DNA of 64,000 bases from Spinacia oleracea (GCF_020520425.1 NC_079487.1:104442141-104506140); one strand, 5' to 3'; counted from the first letter of the stretch, positions 9,570-21,734 are shown. Made by a program: numbers and translations. The notes: generated by a model not told the origin, from the letters alone.

Positions 9570-10947
9570 TGAAGGAAATAATGCCCTTGGTCCAAGTATG
9601 CATTCTATGTTAAGTCTAATAAATGCGGTTCAGTATTAATTAACAAGTTAATAATTCAGTGAGATCAAGTGAGCTGAATGCCTAGCTAGAGGCCGCTTCA
9701 GTTCAAGTGGAATTAATGATATTAATCCACAGCTTACTCTTGACTGAACCCGTAGGGTCACACAAATAGTACGTAAACGGATCAAGTATTTAATGGCATT
9801 AAATACTCCATCTATGAATATTCGGAACCGACGGATCTTGGTTTCAGTGGGAGCTAAGATCGTCACAGGCAAGAAATGAATACTCCGGAAACGATGATAT
9901 TGCCGGAAACGGAAATATGGATCGTATCGGAAATATGAATATTATCCAAGTCGTAGATGTTGCCGGAAACAGAAACATGGTACGTATCGGAAAATATTAT
10001 TGGAAATGGAAATATTACCAGAATCGGAAATATTGCCGGAAACGGAAATATTGTCAGAATCGGAAATATTACCGGAATCGGAAAATAATTCCGGAAACGG
10101 AAATATTAAATATTTGTTCGAAACGGAAATTAATTCCGGAATCGGAAATATTAAATATTGTTCGTATCGGAAATAAATTCCGGAACTGGAAATTTAATCG
10201 GAAGCGTATCGTACGAATTAGCATCGGACGAGGCCTGCCGGACGAAGGCCCAGCACGAAGCCGGGCCATCGCCCAGCAAGCACGCGCGCCACAAGCCCAG
10301 CCAAGGCAGCGCCCAGGCCTACCGCAAGGCAGGCCCAGCGCGCGCCAAGGCCACGGATGCGTGGGCCGCGCTGCGTGGGCTGCTGCTCGCACGCGCATGG
10401 GCAGCCCTTGTGGCTGCCGTGTGTGTGTGAGTTTGTGCTCATGCGTGATTCCTAAATCTACAAGAGTTAGTGTATGATTAAATTCCTATTCCTAATTGGA
10501 TAAATTAATTAAATAGAATTCATGTAGGATTCTAATTTCAATTAATTCGTATCCTACTAGGATTACGATTCCTTTTCCATAACTCTATAAATAAAGGCCT
10601 AGGGGTCATTATTTATACACAAGTTTTAAGTATTCAAAATTAAGATTTTTAAGCAGAAAAATCAGCCAATATTCTTGCCTACCTAACCGAAAATATTAGA
10701 ACCTTAAGGGCGATTCTAGTTGGTCAATCTTAAGGCGGATCCGGACGTGCTGTGGACTATCTACGGAGGGACGACACTTGGAGTCCTAAAGACTTGTTCT
10801 TGTTCGGTTCGGGCGCAGCTAGGGAAGGCACGCAACAAAGAGTATGCATCTAAACTATGCTAAATGATTATGTGTAAATAATATGTTTCCTGGCTTTATG
10901 GTTTTTCCGCATGATTTATGAACTGTCATATGAATCATAACCTTACA
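9570..10947 (+). repeat. 3' LTR of the copia element (1378 bp)
   Basis: Partner of 558-1934. Observed differences: one extra C near 9750, C to T near 10640, and two substitutions in the word ATTAATTG/ATTATGTG near 10870. It is followed directly by the target duplication CCCGC. Confidence 0.95.
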
Positions 10948-11242
10948 CCCGCCTGAACCCCCTGAATTTCGCACATACACCGCACCGGAAAAGGACCCAG
11001 AATAACACCAAAAACGCCTGAGAATCGTACCAAAACTGCACCAATGCCGCCTGAAAATCGAACCCAAACTGCACCAAATAACCGCCGGAAATTGCCCGAA
11101 CCATGCGCCGCCGATGGTGGTCCTTCGCCGAGCCCTCAGTCACCGGAAAATCGCCGGAAAAGGGACGTGGAACACCCTAAATGCCCCATACGACTAAACC
11201 TAATCACCCTTTTGAGAGAAACATTAATTACTACGAAGTAAA

Positions 11243-12367
11243 ATGAGATACCCACGAGTTTTAATGTAATTCACCAAACGCCCATCACGTTTGGATAATA
11301 CATAAAATGCCCTCCACAAAGCATACAACACCATTAATTTCCCTAAGAGTTAACGGGAATTAACTTGTTGTTAGTGTAAGATTACTATTATCTGCTTCTT
11401 TAACATCTATCCATCCCTCAATTGATTCTCTCTCATCTGATTCAGTCTCAACTTAGCTTCTCTCTCAATTTATTAAGACCCCCCTTGTTTAAATCCGTTT
11501 TTCTTTATATTTTAGGTCTCGCCGGGCAACGGTGCTCTCAAAAGGCCTTTGTGACGTGGTCTCAACCATGGTTGTCGGTGGGTCTCGCCTTCTTTTGGTT
11601 CTAGATCTGTGTAGGTTGTTGTCGTTCGGATGGGTTGTCGCCGGTTTAATCTACTTGCTAGTCGGTTGGAGTTTGCCAGTTGCGGTGCAGGGGTTTAATT
11701 TGGTGGGATTTGAGTTTAATTCACCATGTGAATCGGGTTGATGGGCTTTTAAAATGAGAGTCTCAAAGATTTTGGACCAGCAAAAGGGGAAGCTAAGAAT
11801 TGTGTGATTTTTGGTCAAATAAACTGTTTATGTTAGTGAAGTGAGCCGATAAACTGTGGGTTTTTGTCACTTGGTTAATTGATTGGTTCAAATTCTCTAC
11901 ATTTTCTGCTATGTTGTCTTTGTTGCTATGTTCAAGATTAGCTTTTTTCTTTGTTGTTGAAACTAGAATCATGTCGATAGGCCTTTTATGGCTTTTCTAG
12001 ACTTGTAGTTGAAACTCAAGATATACACAGTCATACCCTGCAAAAGGAACATGATGATTGTGAAAGAAAATTCATGACAAAAAGCAACGGCTAATTTTCA
12101 AACACAAAACATTGTCGTTGAACATCAAAATTGGTAGTTTTAAGTAATGGATATTTGGTGAATTATGTTTCAGAATAAGGGTATTTGGTGAAATAAGTAT
12201 TAAAATAGGGGTATTTGGTGAATTATGAAACTAGGCTAATGCACAACTAACGACGCGTCATTAGTAAGGGTATATTAGGTATTAAGTCATTTGTGAGGGG
12301 CATTTTATGTATTTCTGAAACTTGATGGGCTTTTGGTGAATTATGCTAAAACTCGGGGGTATTTCAT
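11243..12367. mobile_element. non-autonomous long-TIR (MULE-like) element, possible gene-fragment carrier
   Basis: Terminal inverted repeats of about 76 bp: 11243-11318 reads as the reverse complement of 12292-12367 with scattered mismatches (shared words GAGTTTTA, AATTCACCAAA.GCCCATCA, ATACATAAAATGCCC). Near the right end, GGTATTTGGTGAATTATG-like words repeat three times (about 12148-12230). The interior at about 11515-11740 is GC-richer than its surroundings and may be captured gene sequence, but I cannot name a donor. I found no clear 9-bp target duplication, so the MULE label rests on the long TIRs. Confidence 0.65.
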
Positions 12368-12376
12368 GAAAAATTT

Positions 12377-12377
<1 letters not shown>

Positions 12378-12409
<32 letters not shown>
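12378..12409. repeat. (ATT)n microsatellite and AT-rich tract
   Basis: About ten ATT units. The AT-rich DNA continues to about 13130, and I see no gene in it. Confidence 0.8.
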
Positions 12410-13137
12410 GTTGAATTATTATTTTTACTTAGTATTGTTATTATTTTTATTTTCCATTGTTTATGACTATTATTTATCATATTATAAATATTATTATTGT
12501 TACTAATACCCGTACTTTAGTTATTAATATTATTAGAACAACTCTTATAATTGTTATTTATTATTACATCATTAACATTATTTCTAATATGAAAATGGAA
12601 AGGGTTGGAATTGTTTACTATATAAATTAATTACCGTCTATTACATCGTCTAATTTTTCTAATCGTCTTATTTCATTTGTTTTTATCAACCCATCATTTT
12701 CTTCCACTTTGAAGTTATCATCGATCTTCTTGTTATCTGTGGTTGGACAAATCTTCAAATGTATGTTTCTATATACTCGTAATTTCAAACTTCAGAGTCA
12801 TCTTTTCTTTGACTCCGCAAACATCATTTCACCCATAATTTTCAATGTTGGATTAATGATGATAATTAAAGTGGTTTGAAATTCCTCTAGGGGGTGCATC
12901 CATATATCCCAATAAATGATACTCCGTATTTAACTCAGGAATTACTATTCGATGACAAATATTCGATCATATTATGATATTACGAATCTTTCACTTAATT
13001 TTTTTTCATATTTATTTTAAGCGACTTTAATTATTTTTACATCGTTCAGTTTTTGAAATATTATTCCTATTGATGTTATATATTATTGTTATTATTTATA
13101 ATAATACTGTTAATAAAAAATTTACAATTATTAGGAA

Positions 13138-14025
13138 ACATTGACTTTTACCACCTAAAAAAATTGACAAGAAGTGTTTACCAACTAAAAAGATAGAAAT
13201 TGTATTTTAACACCTACAAGTAAAATTTGTTTTGTACCACCTCTTAACGGCAAGATGTATGGAAACGTTATGTGGGCCTCATTTCAACGGCTATACTTAT
13301 GATAACTTTCTCTTCTCGCGATTTCCATGTATATAAGCAGGGGTGGATCAATGTTGTAAGTAGGGTAGACATTTGTCTACCCTTTTTTTTTTGAAAAAAA
13401 AAAAAAAGAAAATAAAGCTTCAAAAACCGAAAAATCAATCTGGCATTCATTACAACTAATAATTATTATCACCAAAGATAATCACTAATGGAATTTGTCT
13501 CAGTGGTTTCAGTAGATGGAAACTTTGACTTTTTCAACCCCGTGAACACGGGTTCGATTCTAGGTTTCAAAAATATGTTGGATTTTGCATTAAAATTCTA
13601 AATAATGAACTATGCATGTTTTCTTTAATCAACTTTTTGCTATTTATAAATATATATTTTATTTAATTTTTAAAATTTTGCTACTTATTACATTTCTGCA
13701 CACCCTATTTTTAAATCCTGGATACGCCACTATATATAAGATACCATTTTCCCTTGCATCCCATTTATTCACATAATTTGGTAATATTTCTCAAATTGAT
13801 AGAGGAATAATTCTTTTGCAGTTTTGCAAAGGAGAATCAAGTTGCTTAAAGGTATGATTTATGTTTGATTTGCGTCAAAAAGGGGGCTCACGTAACGTTT
13901 TCGTCCATATTGCCGCTAAGATGTGGTAAAAATAAAAAATAAAAAATTAGTTGGTGAAATATAATTTCTATTTTTCAGGTGATAAAAAATAATTTGTCTT
14001 TATTTTAGGTGGAGAAAGTCAATTT
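13138..14025. mobile_element. non-autonomous long-TIR (MULE-like) element interrupted by a hAT element
   Basis: Inverted repeats of about 150 bp. Left arm 13138-13287 (ATTGACTTTTACCACCTAAA..., CTTAACGGCAA.ATGTATGG, AACGTTATGTGGGCC) matches the reverse complement of 13875-14025 with moderate divergence. Most of the interior is the hAT element at 13338-13732. No convincing 9-bp duplication was found because the flanks are ATT-rich. Confidence 0.65.
13338..13732. mobile_element. hAT-type non-autonomous element nested in the MULE-like element
   Basis: Perfect 8-bp target duplication TATATAAG (13330-13337 and 13733-13740). The ends CAGGGGTGGATC and GGATACGCCACTA form the imperfect TIR typical of plant hAT elements (CAGNGGCGGATCC). 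A run of T then A lies near 13382-13405. It also contains GGGTTCGATTCTAGG (about 13550), which resembles a tRNA B box. Confidence 0.8.
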
Positions 14026-14040
14026 ACCCATATTATTATT

Positions 14041-14165
14041 ATTATGACTTATTCATTTAAGTTAACTTTAGTTTCAATAAGTTCAGTTTAGTTCCAATAA
14101 GTTTAGTACGATCAGTTCAGGTCCAATAAGTTCAGTTCAGTTCAATTCAATTCAGTTTATTCCAA
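14041..14165. repeat. degenerate (AAGTTCAGTTCAG)n tract
   Basis: Short-period runs of TTCAGTT/CAATAAGTTCAG. Similar tracts lie at about 28610-28860 and 43550-43880, where they are associated with MITE-like ends. The remainder up to about 15060 holds no gene that I can support. Confidence 0.5.
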
Positions 14166-14254
14166 AATTTTATGTCCAGAAGTATAGAGCCTGACATAAA
14201 TTACTTCGTATACTGATAAATTAATATAATATCAAGATCCGGTGAGAACCACAT

Positions 14255-14350
14255 CCTAAAACGAGAACTAAACATCACTATGGGCCCTTAGTTCATCAAA
14301 ATTTGATGTTGTATATCATTTTTGTGTCGTTAAATGGCATTTTTTGTACT
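14255..14350. repeat. diverged interspersed repeat, second copy at 21178-21300
   Basis: The words CCTAAAA.GAGAACTAA, TATGGGCCCTTAG and TCATCAAAAT occur in the same order and orientation at both places with considerable divergence. This is probably an old transposon family, and its ends are not defined. Confidence 0.45.
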
Positions 14351-15084
14351 TATCAAAATGCTCACTCTGGTTTTAGTTCCTTTGCTTTAAAGAATTTTCA
14401 ATTTCATTCACTAGTTTTTCATTTAGTTTTAACATTAAAAGAGTGTAAAGTGTTTCAAATTACGAAAGTGTCATTAATGACACATGAATCATCTTGGCCA
14501 TCTAATTTTGATGATTGAACTCTCTAAGGGCCTAAATCATTTTTTTGTTTTCATTAGATTTGGTTCTCAATGGAACATGTCGTTAGATTAGTTAAGATTA
14601 GACGATGGATATGAGGCTCGTGTAACTGTCATTAATGCAACGACTATAATTACAACCAGTTTCACCAAAATATTATAAAGATGGAATTTAAATTTCTCTC
14701 TCCTTAAACATTACTCCTCGATCACTTCCCTCCATTGTCTCTCTCCTAAAACCTCCGTATTATATCGCTTCAAATTAATTATAAGCGATTTCATTAATAT
14801 TCTTGAAATTTCTCGCTCAAATCAACTAATAATCTGACATCAAACCAAGTTTAATCGATCAATTTAGCGCAAAAAATTATGAAAAAGCCCTAGCATTTAA
14901 AATGTACGATTTCAAGTGAATCGAGAATGGATCGAAGTGAAGAACAAGTGATTCCCCCTGAAACCACTTACAAACGAAAAAGATTAGTAATAATCTAAGA
15001 ATTTCGAACAATTTTAGTAGTTTTCAGTTAATTTCAATTGATATTTGTTGATTTTTTTTCGAATTTGCAAAAAAAAAAAAAAAC

Positions 15085-15194
15085 AAATTTATGGATGGAA
15101 GATGGAGGTGACACGTGTCATCTACTCATCTATGGTTTTCCTTTTAAAATACAACTACACATCTATGGTTTCCTTTTTAAATACTAGATATAGA
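15085..15194 (-). mobile_element. Helitron 5'-end fragment
   Basis: On the minus strand the sequence starts A|TCTATATCTAGTATTTAA followed by AAAGGAAACC. This is the typical 5' start of plant Helitrons and resembles the start of the complete copy at 21167. I found no matching 3' hairpin plus CTAG downstream on that strand, so only the 5' end is called. Confidence 0.5.
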
Positions 15195-15329
15195 TAGATT
15201 ATATGAAAATTTACTGCATTCAAAAAATAATATCTATAGATCGATGCAATTGTTGGGTTATAAGAAATTTAATCACCCTACGTAAAACCTTAATATAATA
15301 TCGCCTGCGATAATTTATTCAACCACTTA

Positions 15330-15644
15330 GGGGGTGTTTGGTTCGCAGATTTTAGGTATGAGGTATGGGTTTAGAATGGTCTAAACACATACCATGCGTT
15401 TGTTTGAAAAATTTAAGAGTTTCAAACCCATACCTCAAACCCCCCCCCCCCAAGGTATGGGGTTTAGAAACCTAGGAGGGAGGTGGGTATGGCTCATACC
15501 TTTACTTTAGGTATCAAATAAAAATAAATAACTCATTCGTAAACTGAACCAAACACATGGTATTAGGAATCAAGTTTCAAACCATACCACCTAGATATCA
15601 TTCCTGATTCCAACCCTATACCAGTGTGTGAACCAAACACCCCT
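15330..15644. mobile_element. Tourist-like (PIF/Harbinger) MITE
   Basis: A 315-bp element with TIR GGGGGTGTTTGGTTC / GAACCAAACACCCCT and a perfect 3-bp TTA duplication (15327-15329 and 15645-15647). It contains a run of about twelve Cs near 15440. Confidence 0.85.
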
Positions 15645-15904
15645 TTATATAGTATTAAATGCATACAATATGTGATGCTTGCTTTTCCCAATATGCTCCC
15701 CAAATGAACAAGAAACGAGTTATTAGGACCCCAATTGTTTCCCCTCCGTAGGAAGTCCACAATATGTTCGTATCCGGCTCAAGATTACTAGCTTAGAGTA
15801 AATGCTTAAGGTAGGTGTTTTAGTCGGGATCTCACTTTTGAGAAGCCAAATAATAATTATTCAAGTGTGTTATAATTATGAACCACAAAATTCATATTTC
15901 TAAA

Positions 15905-16694
15905 TTTGGATCAAAATATTCAGGAACCTCATTGAATTAGGATTCCGGATAGAATTAGGAATCCGGTTGAAATTGACATTCCACTCGAATATGAACTCTA
16001 GCACATGTCATGCACACAAAGTGTACGCAGGTTGGCCTCGTGCCATGACCCATGGGTTTTCTCCTCTCATCTCACATACGCACACGCACAAGCGTGGGAT
16101 GCAACCACTACCTAGCAGTGCTGCTATCCCAATGTGCATGCGATCACATTGTTGTGGCCTGTTGTGACACGCTTGTGCTTGTGGGTTAGGGTTGCGGCCT
16201 AGCACGCAAAAGGTTGCTCGCCTTTATATTGTTGTGGCTTGTTCGCTAGCCTATGCCTTGTTAGCTTTGCGATGGCTTGGCCCATGTGATGCACTGCATT
16301 GCCCATCGGTTGCTAATTTGGGCTTCGCTTGACAATACGATTAATTTCATGCAACTATTGATGCACTAAATTAATTTTGTTTAATTGTCTTAGACGTTTG
16401 TTCACTTCCAATAAGTCCATCAACCGTCATTTCCGAATTTTAGCGTTCTTGAATATTTACCGAATAATTTGTATTCGCCTAAATATTTAATCTTCTCATA
16501 TACTATTTGTGTGACAGTAACTTGTGGATTTAATTGGAGATTAATTCCACTAATTGGAAGAGGCCTCCACCTAGGCATCCTAACCACTTGATTTCACTGT
16601 ATATAATTAACTCCATAATTAAACTGAACCACCTTTATTAGAGTTCGTATAATTATATTAAATGCATACTTGGAACAAGAACATATTTCCTACA
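15905..16694 (-). repeat. old copia LTR fragment, related to the 558-10947 family
   Basis: Read on the minus strand from 16694, TGTAGGAAATATG...TTCCAAGTATGCAT..AAT is followed by GGTTCAGT, AGTGGAATTAAT, TTACTGTCACACAAATAGTA, CGGAAAT and a GC-rich block, in the same order as in the young LTR but strongly diverged. The GC-rich part (about 16010-16330) explains short open frames there. I could not define the far end or a target duplication. Confidence 0.6.
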
Positions 16695-17110
16695 ACAGTT
16701 AAGTGTGAAAGATATAGATCATAATCCACTTAACCTAATTCGATTTAACAACATAAACCGAATTTGCAAATCCCCCAATTGTATTTATCTTTTTTGGTGT
16801 ATATTTGTTAGGTATTTGTTAACTTGTTCATCATATAAACAAGAAGAAAAAATTATTGATGAATTAAAAAATATAGTAGTATAATAAATATTCTTTTTTA
16901 ATCACTCTGAATACTCAAACTCTTTATTTACAAGAAGTTTGTCGATCATAAATGACAGTTGTACTTTGTAATTACTCATATAGCATTCCATTTATTTAAT
17001 ACTTAAGTCAACTCTAAACATAAATGCAAATTTTAAAACTAAGTTCAATAAAATTACATAAAAACCACATTGTATACATAAATGTATAATATATGCTTAT
17101 GAACGAGGGT

Positions 17111-17722
17111 TTATAGTTGTGGAGGATTGATATTTCGAACGAAGGGGCTTTGTTGCATTACATTTCCAGGTGGATCATAATTGCATATTCCAATATACCC
17201 TTTATCAAGTCCAATACATTTAAGACGATGACATCCTACACGAGTAGTATCTGCCCAAACAATCTGAGTAAAATGCCCACATTCTGTCCAATCTTTTAGA
17301 CATTTACCTGCCTTGAGATCAAAGTATTCTGATTCCTTAGCCCAATCTTCAACAATACGAGTTGGAGTCCAGTGTTCTAATTTACCCCAAAATAAGTTTT
17401 CCCCGTATTGTCCTATCGAATGCACCATTGAACAATCTGCAATCAACTTTGCAGCATGTCGACGAGCAAACCGTGCGAGTCTTCTATCCCATATCAAAGG
17501 GGGCAATCCGTACTTGGCTCGAATATTATTGTGAGCTAGAAGAAACTCATGAGACAATGGTTGACGCATCTTCCATAATTGATGATGCTTAATTGATCCA
17601 TGACGTTGATGGTGGAAACCTTCGAGAGCAAGTGAATAAGAATGCACTCTAAATGTTAAGAAATATATGGAAATGAGGAGGACATGAAGGAAAACTTCAT
17701 ATGTCCTGAATATCATTTTCAT
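17111..17722 (-). CDS. PR-1-like CAP-superfamily secreted protein
   Basis: Intronless gene, 203 residues from the first true ATG (17720-17722); the open frame extends 12 codons upstream only through a TTG. Residues 1-28 are a hydrophobic signal peptide. The CAP domain spans about 57-190, with NNIRAKYGLPPL near the start, the GHFTQIVW signature (149-156), CNYDPPGN (180-187) and six cysteines (97, 141, 148, 164, 169, 180) in PR-1 spacing. H101, E108 and H150 fit the CAP cavity residues. Plant PR-1 proteins are extracellular and often defence-related, and sterol binding is known for the family. The length is slightly above the usual 160-175 because of a histidine-rich linker (about 36-50). A frame intact over the whole domain argues for a working gene. 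Confidence 0.92.
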   Translation of the reverse strand: MKMIFRTYEVFLHVLLISIYFLTFRVHSYSLALEGFHHQRHGSIKHHQLWKMRQPLSHEFLLAHNNIRAKYGLPPLIWDRRLARFARRHAAKLIADCSMVHSIGQYGENLFWGKLEHWTPTRIVEDWAKESEYFDLKAGKCLKDWTECGHFTQIVWADTTRVGCHRLKCIGLDKGYIGICNYDPPGNVMQQSPFVRNINPPQL

Positions 17723-18597
17723 AAAAGAGACACACAAATCTAGATGGTTATTCTGCAATGATTTTCATCGTTTTCTCAAATTTTGCTGAATTTTTTTTAT
17801 GGTAGACACTATTATTAGAATTTGTACATTGTATACAATCCGTTTTTAATAGAATGTTTTCTAAAATTGGTACGGTTATATTTCAATCGATATATAAGGT
17901 TACAATATAAATAGAATATCAATCTGTTTTTATTTTTTTATTTTTTTGGGTTAGAATATCAACTGATGAGTGTGGATAGATATATTTAGGAAATACAATA
18001 ATTGAATGTATCGTACAAAAATCCTGTTTCAACCATTTTTATAGCTTATTTTAGGCATCTACTACTGTAAGTTAAATTACATCTCGTTCACAATTATGCA
18101 TAAAGATATACAATTAAAATGTTCTTATGATTTTGTAGACGTTTAAGTATGAAATGCTCTTCTCTGATACTTTTTTTTATATATTTTATTTTATCATACT
18201 TGATTTATTACTTCAATATTATATTATGGCGTCACACAATATACATGTATTATTCAATAGCATTTCTCATAAAAATGTTAACATCAATGTTCAGACTCAT
18301 GATCGACCTCACATTTATAATGTAGGGTTTTAACCACCAACTAGTTAGTGCCCCGGGCGACACCCCGAATAGTAGAAAAATGGATCAATTAGATTATTAT
18401 ATAACTCGTTTTGAGTCTATATTAATTTTCACATTACAATATATCTTGCTTTGAGTATGCTTAAATAAAATTTGTCATGTAAGGATTAATAACTCGTAAA
18501 AGTAATGACTAATTAGTGACGTGAGACTATAACAAAAGTTTCAGATCATTTTTCTAACTATATTGACTTAATATAATTTTGAACGTATAAGAAACAA

Positions 18598-18700
18598 TAA
18601 ATGAGTTGTGGCATAATGGTTATCATATGTGACTAAAAAATGAGAGGTCACATGTTCGAAACCTTATAACTAACATTTTTTCATGACAAAAAAAAACTTA
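18598..18700 (+). mobile_element. possible tRNA-derived SINE
   Basis: GTGGCATAATGGTTA resembles an A box. GTTCGAAACC, about 40 bp later, resembles a B box, and an A-rich stretch follows. That spacing fits a tRNA-related RNA polymerase III promoter. No target duplication was found and it does not fold as a clean tRNA. Confidence 0.4.
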
Positions 18701-19789
18701 TATATTATATGAGATGACATGTCAAATATGACGAAGCGTCATGTCATCGTTATATAGGAAGCAACACGTGGCGAGATGACATCCTTTGCCTTGGATTTTT
18801 AATAATGGTATAGATCTCATGATACAACTTATGACTCAAAAGTAGTAAAGTAAAAGGAAATGCATTTTATACGTAGTAAATGTTAAAACTGAAATGCCCA
18901 TATTTTAAATTAACTAGTCGTTTGACCCGTGCAAGGCACGGGCTAATTTTAGGATATATGATATCTTATATGTGTTGTTGTTTTTTAATATTTAGGTGGT
19001 AATTGGCGAGTGTTCGTATTTAGTTTTTATGGTTTATTGTTATACGTAGTACAAGTAGTTATTATATAATTTAACCAAAACAGGTTACCACTACACTAAA
19101 ATAAACCTATGAAACGAACCTAAAAACATCTTTATTTTATGGACAAATTAGTTATCTTAAAGGTATTACATGTCTTGTTATTTATATAAGACTTCTACGA
19201 CAAATAATTTCTAGGAGTCATTGTATTTCATCCGTATGGATAATTTCAGATAATTATTTCCTCACAGAAATAAAAAATAAAAATACAAGAGGTGTTCGAC
19301 AAATATAATGCAGGCACCCGAGGAACGTAGAAGCGAATTTCGTAATACATGGATTTGTTAATGTCCAAACTTGAACCTCCCTATTTTCACAGGTTCTAAA
19401 ACATCATCCACTATAGTCATGTACAAATATTTAACCATTAAAATGTAATACTACTACCTCATAAATTATAAGAAAATACAGTACAGGCCAGTAAGTGCGA
19501 CTCAAATAAAGTTCTTCATATGATATTTTAACCGATATTCAAATCCACGAAGGATCTATAAAACTTATTTGTGCGTACTTTTATCATCCATCTCTGATGT
19601 ATACATGATATGATTTGGTACGTAATACTCTCCATAGTAATACTTATACGACCATTAAACTCAAATAATATCACTTATAATTTTCCTACGAAAAAATTAT
19701 TGAGTATGGTTCAACAAAGTAAACGCCCCCAAAAGTATAATTGTGAATAGAAAAACCTGAAATTGTTTTGAATATGTATGTGAATCGTT

Positions 19790-20058
19790 TTATTCAAATG
19801 TTAAAACTTCACTTCTTATAAAGAAAAAGCCAGAAGGTGAACCACTAATATCACTGTTAATCTCGCCGAACTTTCCCCGCCTTCTTCCACTATTAATTGA
19901 CCCATGTTCCCGTTGATATATGTCTCGACAAAACCAAGGCAAGATGATGATCGACTCGAATTTTTTAGCCAATAGTAGTCTTGTACTCTTGTATATGCAT
20001 TTGAAGCCGCCTTTGACACTGGAAAGGGCCAACCTTTCTCTTTAAATGAACCATGCAT
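19790..20058 (-). other. possible captured exon inside the Helitron
   Basis: Two overlapping minus-strand frames of about 80 codons, slightly GC-richer than the rest of the Helitron. Plant Helitrons often carry gene fragments. I do not recognise either peptide, so this may be chance. Confidence 0.2.
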
Positions 20059-20559
20059 GCTAAAGTTTCAATGGTAAAAGAAAATTTTTGCAACAAAGTA
20101 CACTAGATAAAGAGAATTAAAATTTGTACCAAATTTCTAAATGAACAATGACGATACTTTTCTAAAACTCAATTATTCAACAAAAAAAACTCAATCAAAC
20201 TAAATAAAACACAAAATAGAACCCAATAAAAAAATATTAATTTTAAGGTAATACCAAAGACAAAACCACAAAAAGTGGAGTGTGGTTTTTTGCATAGCGG
20301 TTATATCCAGTGACTTATATTTTCGATCACGTACCTGAAAAAATAACAATTCAATATTCTCACCAATCAATCCTATTAATAGCTAACTACTCCAAACCTC
20401 ACAAACTCCAAACGTCTCAAATTTATCTCCTTGATGAATTTATTAATTGATATGCTAAAATGGTGCAATAAATAATTGGGAGGAGAAGAGTGAAATTTGA
20501 GATATAAATTTGGAGAAACGAAGTAATTGTCAATTAAAACTAAAATAAATGAACACTAA

Positions 20560-20954
20560 CACTGTGTTTGGGAACCAAGTGAACATGGAAATGTGAGGAA
20601 AAGTCAAGCTATGGAAATCTGTATAAAAGCAAATCTGAAGAAATATGTAGAAATCTCAAATATTAATTTGTTTGGTTAATTATTATGGAAAACTGGGGAA
20701 ATTGAAATATCTCATATATTTCACTCTTTAATTTTGTTTTCCACAGATTTTCACAGTTTTTCCATCACTTTTGAGGGGAAAAGTGTGGAAAATAAAACAA
20801 ACAAAATATAACTAATTGATTCCACAAATTTTCACACATTCATTTTCCTCACTTTTCCATTTAAATTACCAAACAAGCTAAAATTGAGGAATTCTCATAT
20901 TTCCACAATTTTACACACTTTTCCTCATTAAACTATAGTTCCCAAACACACTGT
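20560..20954. mobile_element. Tourist-like MITE nested in the Helitron
   Basis: TIRs CACTGTGTTTGGGAAC and GTTCCCAAACACACTGT, flanked by TAA on both sides (20557-20559 and 20955-20957). The TIRs are offset by one base. Confidence 0.65.
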
Positions 20955-21504
20955 TAATTTAAAGGTTGAATGAGTGAGACAATTTAATGGAGAATTAATT
21001 GGTTTGGAATGTTGAAAGAGAAAGAATAAGAAGATGAAGGATTTGGCTTTTTTTTATTTTAAGGAGAGTAATAGATGAGACATGTGTCTTTTTAGATATA
21101 TATTTTGTTGAGACACATGTCCTCTTATAAAGTTTGGTTTTCTTTTTTAAATACTACTAGGTATAGATTAGCTAAATACCCTAAAATGAGAACTAAGAAC
21201 CAATATGGGCCCTTAGATCATCAAAATCAGATGGTCCATATATATGACCCAGTGTCATTAATGCATGGCATGTTCGTAATTGTGCAACTTTTCAAACTGG
21301 TTCTCGGTTTCACTACTTTTAATTAAACTTCAATGATTTTTTGACCAATTTCATTTACTTTTACTAGCTTTGATTTACTTTTACTATAAAATTAACAAAA
21401 GCTTATCCAAAATGACATTTTAATAAAAGAGATTGAATGTTAGTTGTTAATGTTGATACTTTATTGGCATTCATGTGTTTTATTTCTCAAAGTTGAAAAA
21501 TTAA

Positions 21505-21734
21505 GGGGTCGTTTGGTATCACTGCCAGTTTTCAGTTTTTGGTTTTTTGATTTTGAAAGCCATATGATTTAGATTGAATCATGAACAAAAAAAATAGTCA
21601 TACCTATAGTAATTAGGTTGATTTTGAAAACTGACAACAAAAAACTGGAAACTACTTTTTGTGGTTTTCATATTTTGGTTTTTAATTTTGTGAAAACAGA
21701 AAAATAGAAACAAAAAATGATGCCGAACGGACCC
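21505..21734. mobile_element. Tourist-like MITE
   Basis: 230 bp, TIR GGGGTCGTTTGGTATCA against the inverted end TGATGCCGAACGGACCC, flanked by TAA (21502-21504 and 21735-21737). Confidence 0.8.

Larger units (their letters stand above)
558..10947 (+). mobile_element. complete Ty1/copia LTR retrotransposon, very young insertion
   Basis: A 10,390-bp element bounded by two LTRs that begin TGAAGG and end TTACA. It is flanked by a perfect 5-bp target duplication, CCCGC (553-557 and 10948-10952). Order: 5' LTR, primer binding site, long leader, gag with zinc knuckle, protease, integrase, reverse transcriptase, RNase H, polypurine tract, 3' LTR. Integrase before RT is the copia arrangement. By reading, the LTRs differ by three substitutions and one 1-bp indel, so the insertion is recent. 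A single extra A at 5702-5705 breaks the polyprotein frame. LTR size and long leader resemble the Tork/Angela type, but that lineage call is inference. Confidence 0.95.
18914..21167 (-). mobile_element. non-autonomous Helitron with both ends
   Basis: On the minus strand it starts A|TCTATACCTAGTAG...AAAGAAAACC at 21167. It ends with the hairpin CCCGTGC-CTT-GCACGGG, eight bases, then CTAG|T at 18914. Insertion between A and T without target duplication is the Helitron rule. No Rep/helicase frame is present. A Tourist MITE lies inside at 20560-20954. Confidence 0.75.

Noticed and set aside
18602..18675. A true tRNA gene
   Set aside because: A- and B-box-like words are present, but I cannot draw acceptor and anticodon stems. 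Reported only as a possible SINE.
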